Shown here: piece after piece, positions 40,793 to 51,369 of the stretch | Layout of the letters: every line of letters starts with the position of its first letter | Position numbering within the stretch: the stretch's first letter is position 1 | Virus record (IMG/VR): IMGVR_UViG_3300009130_001833 | Location: 1 to 58,740 of that record | Reading direction: 5' to 3' (one strand) | Origin: a virus | DNA length: 58,740 nucleotides | Notes under the pieces: model-generated | Seen by the model: only the letters and a program-made list of their open reading frames with translations | Databases searched by the model: none | Told to the model about the DNA's origin: nothing | Translations under genes and position numbers: made by a program

Positions 40793-43700
40793 GTATAAAA
40801 AAACTATTCGACAATAACAAGCAGGCAGCCACTGTTAGCAAATATTTAAGAAGTACCTCGGCGGATACTGTGGGTGCCGGCGTCGAATCCGAAGCCCATC
40901 TGACTGAACTTGTTGAGAGGCAGAAATATTTCCTCCCTCCTGTAAATTATTCCGATCCTTCAAACTTTGTACGGTTTGGTTCCGCGGAACAGTACTATAA
41001 CAACACTTTTACTTATATTTCGAGCTACTATCCTTATGATGGTTCGGGACTTGAAAAAACTAAATTTTACAATGACTTAAACCCTTTAGAAAAATATATG
41101 TTGGAAGAGACTTACCCTCGCTCTACGGGCTATATTTCTAACGGCACCACTTATGGAACTATTACCCCTCACGCAAGTGGTTACTATTCATCCACGAGCG
41201 AATATATTCAAACCAAGGGCGGACCCCACAAAGATACGCTGTTCGATGAAAGCAAGAACCGTACTTCCAATTTAACCTTCGGTGGGACACATGGAACAAC
41301 TGTAGAGTTTTTCTATAAGAAGGCAGCAAGCCTGGACGCCGCGTCAGAATCTCCTCGCCAAGTCATCTTTGATTTGTGGAATGGAGCCGGCACAGGCTCC
41401 GCAGGTTACGGGCGATTACGCATCGAAATAGCCACCGGCTCTGCCGATCATTTTGAGGTGACGATGTTATCGGGCACCTCGGGATTTTCCAACATCTCTA
41501 TTCCTACGGGCTCGATATCGATCAATGATGGCGTTTGGCGAAACTACGCTTTCGCCTTTGATACTACTGAGTCCACGCCTACTTTAGATTTTTATATAAA
41601 CGGCGTATGTACGCATACGGGGCTAACTGGATCTGGGCTTATAAGTGAAGTTACCGGAACGATGATCTCCAATATCGGGGGACTTCGGGTTGCGCCATCG
41701 GGCACCACAGGTGTTGCAGAAGGAGCGGGCAAATTTTCGGGATCTTTGGATGAGTTCCGCTTCTGGAAAAAAACCAGAAATGCCGAACAGATTGGACAAC
41801 ATTGGTTTACCCATGTTAACGGGGGGTCCAACAAATATGATGCCAATATTTCTCTTGGCGTCTATTATAAATTTAACGAAGGGATCACAGATGACACCAG
41901 TACAGATTCTGTTGTACTGGATTATTCGGGTCGCGTTTCTAACGGACTTTACATAGGATATAATTCATCCAGTCGCAATACTGGGTCCGCTATTGATGAT
42001 CTCTCTCTTAAATCAGTGCGAGAAATAGCCGACCCTATCATCAGAACTTCTAATCCTCGCTACATTAGTACTAAAGACACCTATGAATTAAGCGGTAGCA
42101 ACTATGACGCTCAGAATAATGCCCGGATGATCAATCATTTGCCGGCATGGGTGATAGAAGAAGAGGAAGCAGGATCTAACGAGCTTTTAAAAATAACACA
42201 GGTCATGTCCACGTATTTTGATACGTTATATAATCAGGCACAGGGACTTAAGAACTCCCGTTCAGTCGATTATCTATCTGGTAGTTTGACGGGTTCTATA
42301 AATGAGATGCCATATAATGAGCGGCTTATTGAGAATTTGGGTATCGACGCCCCTGAACTCTTTGCCAATATTGATTCCTTGGGACAATTCTTGGAACGAG
42401 ATCAACAAATAAACTTTGATAACCGTCTTGAGGACGTTAAAAATGTTATTTATAAGAACATTTACAACAATTTGTCCCAAATTCTCAAATCCAAAGGAAG
42501 TGAAAAATCCGTTCGGAATTTTATACGATGTCTGGGGGTGGATGATGAAATAATCTCTCTCAATACTTATACCGATAACGCTGATTATAAACTTCTGGAC
42601 TCTTATAAAACAACTACGAGCAACAAGAAGTATGCTGATTTTACAGGACTCCTCCAGCAATCCGACGACGAAGCCACTTTGTATCAGTATTATGATGCTA
42701 CAAATAGCAATTCTGTGGGGTTAATAACTGGGTCGGTCTCCAATAGTCAAGACCAATCCTTATCACTTCAGGCAGAAGTGGTTTTTCCGGATAAGCAAAA
42801 TTATCTCTATCTTGATTATGAGATGCCAAGTGTGGTTTCTTCTTCTTTGTTCGGCTTTCATACGCCTTTGGATGCCTCTCAAACTTCTACGGATTTGACG
42901 TGGACAACAGCCGCTAACGATTATGGACTTCAAGTATATGCGGTAAAATCACCCGGCGAATATGCCGAAGTATATCAGCCTTTAAAAAATGTCAAAGATG
43001 CTTATTTTGTAGTAAAAAATAGGGCTGGCGACACCCTGTTGAGTAGCAGTATTTATAATAATGTATATGAAAACAAAAAGTGGAATTTCACTTTATCTTT
43101 ACGTCCTCAGAAGCACCCTTTTGCGGATAGTGTTTCCGGCTCAAGTGCTGCCACTACGGGCTATTGGTTAGAATTGTATGGGGTAAATTATGAGTCTGGG
43201 ATCAAACAACAAAGCTTCTCCGTCTCGTCTTCCTATACATACGCGAGCGGATCTACAGTGTTGGCCGGCGCAAAACGGATATATGTGGGCGCACACAGGA
43301 CCAACTATACGGGCAGTGTTCTCACCGCTACAGACATAAAAGCTTCCAGTATCCGCTATTGGACCGATTACCTCCCAAGCACTACTTTAGACCTTCAGGC
43401 AAAAACCTCAGACGCCTTTGGTCGAAACAATCCTTATAAGAACGCTTATTCTTTCCAAACAACTGTTCCCGCGGTTTTTATCCCCAAGATTGCTACCCTG
43501 GCTATGAATTGGGATTTAGCAGATGTTTCTCAATCAAATGCCTCAGGGCAATTTACAATCTCCGATTATTCTTCCGGATCTAACACAGGAGATTATCCCT
43601 CCTCTTATCAGGGTGACTTAAGTCCTATAAACCTTCGACAACATACTGGTCGAGGGGATTTCTTTTCTGCCAACTATACTCCAGTGCGCAAAGCCTACTT

Positions 43701-46700
43701 ACAGACCGAGAAATTACAACCCCCCGAATATGCAGCCGATGATAACATGGTGCGGGTCTTAAGCACTAACGAAGAGACTTTCGGCATATACGCACGCCCC
43801 ACCAGCTTCTTTTTTGCTGTGGAACGGAGCATGTATAAAGGAATTTCGGATCGCATTTTAGAAATGTTTGCATCGATTGACGAGTTTAATAACCTCATCG
43901 GTGAACCGGTTAACAAATATCGGGCAAATTATAAAAAGATGGAGCACATCAGAGCGTTGTTCTTTCAAAAAGTGCAGAACAATATTCCTGATTTAGAAAA
44001 ATATGTAGATTATTACAAATGGCTCGACAGTGCTATTGGAACGATGATAGAGCAGCTATTACCAGCTTCAGCACGCTATGCTAAAAATACCCGTAAAATG
44101 GTGGAAAGTCATGTTCTTGAAAGACCAAAGGTAAAATATCAAGCCTCTATTACTCGATCCCGCCGTCCCGGACGCAACGATGGTCGCCGTGGTGGACCAG
44201 AAGGGTCGATAGGAGGACCAGAGCCGCTACTGGGATTAGAAGGAGATCCACAAGATTCTCAACTACCCAGAGTAATTCCGGGAGGAACCATCCCCGAGTC
44301 TATTCCTATAGAAGTTTCCGGGGGAATAGAAAGACCGAGAACCCCTCGCCCTGGAGGAGGAGTTGGAAGAGGGATCACAGGGGGCGGTGCGGGACTCCGA
44401 CGTGGTATTGTGTCCAATTTGTACACCTCTACCTGGCGCTATAACCATCGCCCGATTAGTAATCTTCAATCTGAACATGCCCCTTACTGGCAACGCCGCG
44501 CTGAGCGTTATACTTTACCCCTTTCTTCATCGGGGAACATTCTTTATACGCGCCAAGCATCCAAGAAAGCTTTGTCCCGAGATCTTGCACCAGAGGCTAT
44601 ACGCGCTCTAAGGTCTGATTTTACCCTCAATATAGGTGGGGGTGATAACTTGGCATTGAATAAAAAACTAAGTTTTCAGAACTTCACCTTTGATAGGTTT
44701 GAGTCTCTAAGATCTATAAATGATGTTATTATCCCTAATCAGAAGAAAAGGATTCCTTTTCGAGCTACGCTGGATAATGTAAATTATACCGGAGAACAGA
44801 TCGCCCCATTTAGTGTTTTTCAGTCCACCTTAAACACGGGGTACAATGCGGTATTATCCGCCGGAGGATTAACATCTCAGACAATTACTAATCTTCACCA
44901 TGATAATGTTATGCCTTCAGCGCGCCAAGGCACTCCTCTCCAGGGTCCGTTTACGGAGCGTTGGGTCGGCGGTCACCAAGCCCGACACGTAAGCCCTATG
45001 AAAACGGTGGATCGTAAAGAGGAATTTACTTTATCTGTAACTGCCGGAACGGGATCTTTTAATAGAATTGCGCCCGGCTCTACTCCCTCGGGTTATTATT
45101 TACGAGGATCGGCTGCCAAAGCCCCTGTAAATATTACGAATATTTCTACCCAGGTAGCCGGACATGTTGCCAGTGATGGCGTACGTCAGGTAGGAAATTA
45201 TCTTAAGAAATATCAAGTGGTTCAGACAGCAGATCGTTCTTTAACTAATATGGATTTCATTACCAATACGTCACGGTATGCTTATACACTGCCCACTGCT
45301 TTTGTGACACCTCCTTCTCGACGCTCGGCGGGATTAACCGGATCCGCCGACTACCCCGCACCACGTCAGATCGCTGACCGCCGCACAAATGAAACTATTT
45401 TTGTAGATAGGTTTTCTGCTCCGGGCGGCAAACAAACTTCTAAACAACAATTTAGGGATGTGAACTCCGACCAGTATGCTCCTAATAATGCGCTCCCATT
45501 CAGAAATTTAATAGTAAGACAACCTTATAATAAATTGTTAACAGCCCATGTAAAATGGGGGGGATATAGTTCTCTCACTAACCTGCCGGCCCCGGTTCAG
45601 ACTCAACGAAATACGCGCCCAAGGGTGGAATTTGGAACCACCGATCCCACTGTTACTTATATTACAGCAAGCGTCTATGACAATGCGTATGTAACTCATC
45701 CCGTTCCAGCGGCTGATCGAGCGCAGTGGACATCCTATATTTCTGGTGGCGACAACCTCAATACTTATAACGCTTATGTGGTTCGAGGAGATAGATACCC
45801 GGAGAATATCTATTTCGTTACACAGAGTAGTGATGCTTATCCCTCCTCACCTGCCACCTTTGACAATTCTTTAATTGTGGGCTTGGATGGGTCTAAAGAA
45901 TTTAAATGGGCAAACTATAGAGATTTTGTTCCCTGGAAACAACTCAGGAGTAGTGAAACTGCGGCAGGAAAGTATTACTCGAAGAACAATGTGTATGAAA
46001 TATTGCCCAACATCTCATTGACTTCGCAAGCTATGTTATCAGCCCCCATTAGTAATTTTTATTCGAGTAATGATGCTACAATAATTGATACCAAGACTCG
46101 CACCGAGTATGACCGAAATAATTTTGCGGAACCTTACTATTACTCCCAAAGATATCGCGAAGCCCCAGTTACTTCCCGGTATAAGCCTTTAATTCATCAT
46201 GTCCGAACTCTTATAGGAACCCCTTCGAAGACGAGCAATCATCGGACAGACGTCAACTTAGAATATTCTTATGGCAACGCCTTGATGGGGTTTGCGAACC
46301 GGCAGCTTAACTATGAACTGGCGGGAGATGTTAAATTTGCTTATGGTAAAATAAAGCGACCCTATGAAGTGATACGAGAAAAGTTTGTAGATAATGTAGA
46401 CCGCGCCGTCACGGGCATTGATTTATTAAAACTCACCAGTTATCAAGAGACTATCCATCCCAAGGAAATTTATACTTATTTGTCCGGATCACGAGCACGC
46501 CAGGCATTTGTGAATGATTTTTGGAAAAATGATCAAATGGTGATCTCTACTGATATGAGCGCCTTTACCAATTATTCTCAAGTAACTGGAACAGTGCCGA
46601 TTTCTACTTATAATCGACAATACCGCCGTCTGGTTTACCCATATAAAACAAGCCAAGATTATTCAGTTATGCTTCAGGACCAGACGCCTGTCAGCTATTT

Positions 46701-49700
46701 AGACCCTGCCGCCTCTGTTACAGGGTTTGGACAAGGATCGAGGTGGCCCCTCGACTCGTATCTCTACGCCGATTCGCGTGATTCGTTAGTCACGGTATTG
46801 ACGGGCGGTGTGCCGGTGTTGTTAGCTGATGTTGGAACCATGGCAGCCGGCGAACTTATGATGACACATTATGGTCGGGTTTATGACCAGGCAACCTATA
46901 ATCCATATAAGACTTCCCCCATTACAGCAATGTATGAGTCGGCAAAAACTATCTCAGCCCAATATGTGTATAATGTCCCCTCGACTTACAATACTTGTTC
47001 AACTACACCAGCGGTGTGTGCCACCAGTTATATAGACGCTCTTCGTTGGCAGAACGAGCCAAAAACACTTGGGGACACTTACATAGATATTTCAAATCCC
47101 CCCGTCCCACCGGTGGCTGCTACGGGTAGTTTTGTGGTCCAAATCATCGCCGATCGCACATCCCTGAATGGAGAATCGGTCACAGTGGAAGATCTTACGA
47201 CGTCTATTGAATTTGTGTTTGATGAAACAACTGGAACTACAAGTTACGACGGCGCTACCAATCAATATACTGTCGGATTATCTGGGGCATTCGGGGGGAC
47301 TGTTGAAGAGATTAGGGATACTCTCCTTATCGCTCTTGGTGATTCAGTAGCCACACCAACCGTGCCGTTAAGTATCAGCGTGGCAGACTCCGGAACGGAC
47401 ACCATTAATGTTACGGCATGGCAGTCAGGGTCTCTGATGAATGCTAAGCTATTATCTTCTACTCGGGTCGATACCGCCGGCATCGTGGCGGCAGGCTTCG
47501 GCGGCGGTGCTGACCGAGCAGACACCCTACACAACACAACTCTTGCACTTTCTTCCTCGGATCCCACCAATTTCCCTGCCACTGTCTATAGTTTCTATTT
47601 TAATTCGGGCTCGGATTTCTATGATCCTATGAATATCGGTTATCAATCTCTTACAACCACTGCTCAGTTAGCAAGCCGTATTTCTTCTTCGGTAGAAGCG
47701 GCGTATACATCTTCAGCCTTGGCCATCCGACCTCATATTGATCCCGGAACTCCATCCCGAGTATATTTTTACCAGACTTCCTTGGACCCCACGGAGTGGA
47801 ATCGGAGCACCATCACTGGTAGCTGTTTTTATGCTCAATCAGATACCGGCGGAGGATATGCTCAGATGATTTTGGGGGAAAACGGGCCTTCCTTTGTAGA
47901 CTCAACTTTTAATGGAACATTTTGGGATTATGGTAAGAGTGCTTATGACCTTGAACTAAACGATGTAGCTCACGGCGCGGTCTCGTTTACATTTAATAAT
48001 TCTGTGGCTTATACTACGGTGGCTAGTTCCCCTGGGTGGACTATCGGGACTCTTGGTGCTGACAGTACCGCGAAAATATGTGAAGCCATCGGTGATGCGG
48101 TCACCGCACGTCAAGTGGCAGGAGATGTAAATATTTCGGTAACTTCAGTGGTAGACCCCCGAGTTAGTTTGATAGCTGATGTCTGCGGAACGGGGATGAA
48201 TGGTAAAGCAATCACCGGCTCCGCAGAAGTCAATGGGTTCATTTATGGTCCAGACTTTGGCGGAGGTACAGCTTCGGTTTCCTCATGTCAGGAATTGGTC
48301 GAACCCCGCTCGCCAGGATCAGTATATACTCGACCACCTTGGACGGCTGCCACAGGTCGCAAATATATTCAAGGCCCCGACAAGGGGACAACAGCGGGCG
48401 CAGTATTTCCTTTTTATGATAATTATGAGACATATGTAGAGGATATTCGTAGAGTTGGTAAAGCCTATACCATTTTGCCGGAATATCGCATTAGTGAACA
48501 TATAGCAGAATTCCGGTCTAACGGCTCATTGACCTCTATTGTAAAATCCTCTTTGGAATTGACAGGTGCATCAGAATCAATGTTTGATGGAACCAACACT
48601 GATTTTTATGAACGGTATGCCGAAACTGATAAGATGGAATTCTTAGAGAACTTCATGCCCAATGATAAGCAGAATAGGAATTATATATTTAACAAGTATC
48701 CCCGTCATTTTGAGATGAAGTCAGATGCATTATTGAAGATTTTGCCCTATAATGGCTTCTACCCAGTTAACCGCACTCTTCAAATAGCTTCCCTCTTTCA
48801 TGGCGCATATGCCGGGCACATGACTTATGATGGAGCTAATAAAACTGCCACTTCCGCTTGGAGGTCCATGCTGAGACCATTCTTCGCTCCCGGCATTCTT
48901 TATAACTCTATCAAGGCCGGCGTGGCTGTGGATTATCCTATTCGCAGAGAAACTCGCAATACTACACAATACTTGAGTAGTTCTAACACGACGCCTTTAC
49001 ACGGCTGTTTATCGGGAACACTTTCCTCTACTGCCTCTGGGAGTATTCCCGGCAACACTCGGCGCAACAATAGTACTTTTGACTGGTCAAATACTGATGT
49101 AAATGCTTTCTTTTGGGCTGATCGCCTACCTTTTGAATCTATTATGAATCCCACCGCTGTCATGGAAAGTGGATCCAATTTAGGAACCGTACTTTCAGAT
49201 ATTAACCATACATTATATTTAGATGTGACGGGATCCTTGACTACTACTCCACAAGATAGTTTTTATCGGAAGTCTATATCTAACTTTTTAGCCAATGTTC
49301 CCAAATTCTTTCTTACCAAGAAATACAATAGATTGGGGAACGAAGGCTATCTAACCAAGTTTGTCTCTCAATTTGGGTACCCACCGAAAGATTCTCAACA
49401 GTCCACTCATCCAGTCCGTACCGTACAAGTTGAAGACAATGCTGCGTATATGATGGAAGTGGGATTATTCAAGACCAGTGAAACTAATCTCTATAGCAAT
49501 CCTTATGCTTTTGGGATGCCAACTGCAACAGGGTCTTCTGATTGGGAAGACCTTTCAGCGGCATATTTGCCTAACGGCGGCGCATTAGAATGGCCACAGC
49601 ATCGCGGGGAATTTGCTCCCTATACGCCGCCTTATTATTATGGACCGTCTTTAGTTCGAATTTTGTTTATGCCCCAAGGAGATAAGACAGAATACACTCT

Positions 49701-51345
49701 GGATGAAATTTTAGATAACCGCCGCGGCGAGTTGTTTATTCAATATCTTAATGAAAGTGGCAGTTATTATGATATGACATCTGGCTCCTATATTGATCGG
49801 GACGGCAATACCGTCACATCAGTAGCTACCCCCACTTATGGCTGGAACCGTGCATGGCAAAATCGTATGGACCTTGATGCTTCTATATCTTTGTATAATA
49901 AATTTCCCATCGATGGCGGGACCTATACTCCACTGGATCCCAATAAATGGACAATTATGCCTAAGTGGGAATGCCCCATCTTAGACTTTCCCCAAACAGG
50001 ATCAGGAAATTACAATTTTTCTTCGTCTGTAACCCCTTCACAATACCTCTCGGAGACCCAGGGAATGTGGCACCAATATGGTGTAATGCCTGACGATAAT
50101 CAAGGTGTTTATTTGTATATAAAAGATATTCCGACAGGAGAGCAGGAAGAATACGATTATATAGCCCAAAGTTATGTCGATTATATGGGCGGCGGCAACA
50201 CAGGATATTACTCTGTTTATGTCAAGAAAGTACCCAAAGTGGTAGTTGATTCAGGACGAGAAGTTCAATCTTTAGCAGATTTGTGTGGGTTTGACCCGGA
50301 TGAAATTATTCGCAGCGGCATGGATCTTACCAAAGCTAAGCGGTTGGGAGAACTGGGAGAAGATAAAGAAAAGACTCTTTCGGAAGCAATATTAGCTCTT
50401 CCGTTCTATCTCGATGAAAAAAATGAAGCCCACCTTATCCCCCTAAGGGCTTCGGCTGACAAGTTGGGTCCCCAAATTAAAGCCTTTCGCAAGCAGTTTA
50501 CTCGATTTTCGTTGCCTCCCACTTTAGCCTCCAAACTTCTTGGACTCATTCCGCAAGGATATCCCCATATTTCAGATACGATTAATCCTTTTGGTGGCGA
50601 TAATTATGATGAAATTTTAGAGGGTGAGAAAATAATCACTACGCCGGCAGTCTATCTTTTGGAACACAAAGTAACGCTATCACGACAAGACCTTGCCGAC
50701 ATGTGGCAAGGAATTATGCCCCACTTAGGACATAATTTCACCACCAGCTATGCAGCTATAGACCATTATTTGCCGGGAGATAATGTAGAAGAAGACATGA
50801 CTCAATTTCCCGAAGTATTGAAGAAACAAATTGAATTGGGAGTCGAAAGAACGGGACACCCACGATATGATATCATAGACATTTCTCGAATGCCTGATAA
50901 ACGAGGACTGTTCCCTGACATTAAATGGATTGTCTTCAAGGTTAAAGAAAGAGGTTTGGTGGATTATTCCCAAATGGTCATGGAGGAAGTTGACGGACCC
51001 GAAGCCCTTACTTATGACAATGTGAGAGGTTATTTTTCCAGCCAAGGTCTTTCCGCAGCCCAAATGGATAAATTGATGGGTACCCGAGACCAGTATTCTA
51101 AAGATATTTATAAAGTTAAGCACTCGCTTGGGGATGGTTCTTATAATTGGCCTTACGATTATTTCTCGCTCATCGAATTAGGGAAACTGGATACTAAGGT
51201 GGTTTTCCGACCGGAGTTACATAAAGAATACCAAGAAGCACAAAATTCTGGACAAGTACGACTAAGTGTACAAAATCCAGACGACGCTTCGTCTCCCCCT
51301 TCCCCCGCTATCTTTTCGGCAATCTCAAAAATCAATGATGAATAA
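40789..51345 (+). CDS. Giant modular virion protein (3518 residues)
   Basis: The N-terminus (FVRFGSAEQYYNNTFTYISSYYPYDG, PLEKYMLEETYPRSTGY) resembles large structural proteins of uncultured marine myoviruses. A LamG/concanavalin-like domain spans about 164-340 (VEFFYKK...DGVWRNYAFAFDT...LDFYINGV). A helical unit near 984-1115 (FFAVERSMYKG, FNNLIGEPVNKYR, DYYKWLDSAIG) is followed by a Gly/Arg/Pro linker at about 1123-1205. Three beta repeats near 2111-2505 end in FGGG(A/T) or TGGG. The C-terminus has DGSYNWPYDYFSLIELGKL. It is probably a tail/baseplate surface protein with glycan-binding parts. It is translated from an ATGA overlap with the upstream gene. Confidence 0.75.
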   Translation: MSIKKLFDNNKQAATVSKYLRSTSADTVGAGVESEAHLTELVERQKYFLPPVNYSDPSNFVRFGSAEQYYNNTFTYISSYYPYDGSGLEKTKFYNDLNPLEKYMLEETYPRSTGYISNGTTYGTITPHASGYYSSTSEYIQTKGGPHKDTLFDESKNRTSNLTFGGTHGTTVEFFYKKAASLDAASESPRQVIFDLWNGAGTGSAGYGRLRIEIATGSADHFEVTMLSGTSGFSNISIPTGSISINDGVWRNYAFAFDTTESTPTLDFYINGVCTHTGLTGSGLISEVTGTMISNIGGLRVAPSGTTGVAEGAGKFSGSLDEFRFWKKTRNAEQIGQHWFTHVNGGSNKYDANISLGVYYKFNEGITDDTSTDSVVLDYSGRVSNGLYIGYNSSSRNTGSAIDDLSLKSVREIADPIIRTSNPRYISTKDTYELSGSNYDAQNNARMINHLPAWVIEEEEAGSNELLKITQVMSTYFDTLYNQAQGLKNSRSVDYLSGSLTGSINEMPYNERLIENLGIDAPELFANIDSLGQFLERDQQINFDNRLEDVKNVIYKNIYNNLSQILKSKGSEKSVRNFIRCLGVDDEIISLNTYTDNADYKLLDSYKTTTSNKKYADFTGLLQQSDDEATLYQYYDATNSNSVGLITGSVSNSQDQSLSLQAEVVFPDKQNYLYLDYEMPSVVSSSLFGFHTPLDASQTSTDLTWTTAANDYGLQVYAVKSPGEYAEVYQPLKNVKDAYFVVKNRAGDTLLSSSIYNNVYENKKWNFTLSLRPQKHPFADSVSGSSAATTGYWLELYGVNYESGIKQQSFSVSSSYTYASGSTVLAGAKRIYVGAHRTNYTGSVLTATDIKASSIRYWTDYLPSTTLDLQAKTSDAFGRNNPYKNAYSFQTTVPAVFIPKIATLAMNWDLADVSQSNASGQFTISDYSSGSNTGDYPSSYQGDLSPINLRQHTGRGDFFSANYTPVRKAYLQTEKLQPPEYAADDNMVRVLSTNEETFGIYARPTSFFFAVERSMYKGISDRILEMFASIDEFNNLIGEPVNKYRANYKKMEHIRALFFQKVQNNIPDLEKYVDYYKWLDSAIGTMIEQLLPASARYAKNTRKMVESHVLERPKVKYQASITRSRRPGRNDGRRGGPEGSIGGPEPLLGLEGDPQDSQLPRVIPGGTIPESIPIEVSGGIERPRTPRPGGGVGRGITGGGAGLRRGIVSNLYTSTWRYNHRPISNLQSEHAPYWQRRAERYTLPLSSSGNILYTRQASKKALSRDLAPEAIRALRSDFTLNIGGGDNLALNKKLSFQNFTFDRFESLRSINDVIIPNQKKRIPFRATLDNVNYTGEQIAPFSVFQSTLNTGYNAVLSAGGLTSQTITNLHHDNVMPSARQGTPLQGPFTERWVGGHQARHVSPMKTVDRKEEFTLSVTAGTGSFNRIAPGSTPSGYYLRGSAAKAPVNITNISTQVAGHVASDGVRQVGNYLKKYQVVQTADRSLTNMDFITNTSRYAYTLPTAFVTPPSRRSAGLTGSADYPAPRQIADRRTNETIFVDRFSAPGGKQTSKQQFRDVNSDQYAPNNALPFRNLIVRQPYNKLLTAHVKWGGYSSLTNLPAPVQTQRNTRPRVEFGTTDPTVTYITASVYDNAYVTHPVPAADRAQWTSYISGGDNLNTYNAYVVRGDRYPENIYFVTQSSDAYPSSPATFDNSLIVGLDGSKEFKWANYRDFVPWKQLRSSETAAGKYYSKNNVYEILPNISLTSQAMLSAPISNFYSSNDATIIDTKTRTEYDRNNFAEPYYYSQRYREAPVTSRYKPLIHHVRTLIGTPSKTSNHRTDVNLEYSYGNALMGFANRQLNYELAGDVKFAYGKIKRPYEVIREKFVDNVDRAVTGIDLLKLTSYQETIHPKEIYTYLSGSRARQAFVNDFWKNDQMVISTDMSAFTNYSQVTGTVPISTYNRQYRRLVYPYKTSQDYSVMLQDQTPVSYLDPAASVTGFGQGSRWPLDSYLYADSRDSLVTVLTGGVPVLLADVGTMAAGELMMTHYGRVYDQATYNPYKTSPITAMYESAKTISAQYVYNVPSTYNTCSTTPAVCATSYIDALRWQNEPKTLGDTYIDISNPPVPPVAATGSFVVQIIADRTSLNGESVTVEDLTTSIEFVFDETTGTTSYDGATNQYTVGLSGAFGGTVEEIRDTLLIALGDSVATPTVPLSISVADSGTDTINVTAWQSGSLMNAKLLSSTRVDTAGIVAAGFGGGADRADTLHNTTLALSSSDPTNFPATVYSFYFNSGSDFYDPMNIGYQSLTTTAQLASRISSSVEAAYTSSALAIRPHIDPGTPSRVYFYQTSLDPTEWNRSTITGSCFYAQSDTGGGYAQMILGENGPSFVDSTFNGTFWDYGKSAYDLELNDVAHGAVSFTFNNSVAYTTVASSPGWTIGTLGADSTAKICEAIGDAVTARQVAGDVNISVTSVVDPRVSLIADVCGTGMNGKAITGSAEVNGFIYGPDFGGGTASVSSCQELVEPRSPGSVYTRPPWTAATGRKYIQGPDKGTTAGAVFPFYDNYETYVEDIRRVGKAYTILPEYRISEHIAEFRSNGSLTSIVKSSLELTGASESMFDGTNTDFYERYAETDKMEFLENFMPNDKQNRNYIFNKYPRHFEMKSDALLKILPYNGFYPVNRTLQIASLFHGAYAGHMTYDGANKTATSAWRSMLRPFFAPGILYNSIKAGVAVDYPIRRETRNTTQYLSSSNTTPLHGCLSGTLSSTASGSIPGNTRRNNSTFDWSNTDVNAFFWADRLPFESIMNPTAVMESGSNLGTVLSDINHTLYLDVTGSLTTTPQDSFYRKSISNFLANVPKFFLTKKYNRLGNEGYLTKFVSQFGYPPKDSQQSTHPVRTVQVEDNAAYMMEVGLFKTSETNLYSNPYAFGMPTATGSSDWEDLSAAYLPNGGALEWPQHRGEFAPYTPPYYYGPSLVRILFMPQGDKTEYTLDEILDNRRGELFIQYLNESGSYYDMTSGSYIDRDGNTVTSVATPTYGWNRAWQNRMDLDASISLYNKFPIDGGTYTPLDPNKWTIMPKWECPILDFPQTGSGNYNFSSSVTPSQYLSETQGMWHQYGVMPDDNQGVYLYIKDIPTGEQEEYDYIAQSYVDYMGGGNTGYYSVYVKKVPKVVVDSGREVQSLADLCGFDPDEIIRSGMDLTKAKRLGELGEDKEKTLSEAILALPFYLDEKNEAHLIPLRASADKLGPQIKAFRKQFTRFSLPPTLASKLLGLIPQGYPHISDTINPFGGDNYDEILEGEKIITTPAVYLLEHKVTLSRQDLADMWQGIMPHLGHNFTTSYAAIDHYLPGDNVEEDMTQFPEVLKKQIELGVERTGHPRYDIIDISRMPDKRGLFPDIKWIVFKVKERGLVDYSQMVMEEVDGPEALTYDNVRGYFSSQGLSAAQMDKLMGTRDQYSKDIYKVKHSLGDGSYNWPYDYFSLIELGKLDTKVVFRPELHKEYQEAQNSGQVRLSVQNPDDASSPPSPAIFSAISKINDE
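47119..48303 (+). repeat. Three tandem beta repeats in the giant virion protein
   Basis: Each unit of about 130 residues has a strand pair, a helix of type EIRDTLLIALGDSV / TAQLASRISSSVEAAY / TAKICEAIGDAVTARQ, more strands and an end of type FGGGAD / DTGGGYAQ / FGGGTASV. The units lie at about 47119-47520, 47521-47920 and 47930-48303. The repeat is diverged at DNA level, so it is visible only in protein. The pattern is known from phage fibre proteins with variable copy number. Confidence 0.65.
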
Positions 51346-51369
51346 TAACAGTGTTGAGATATTTAAGTT

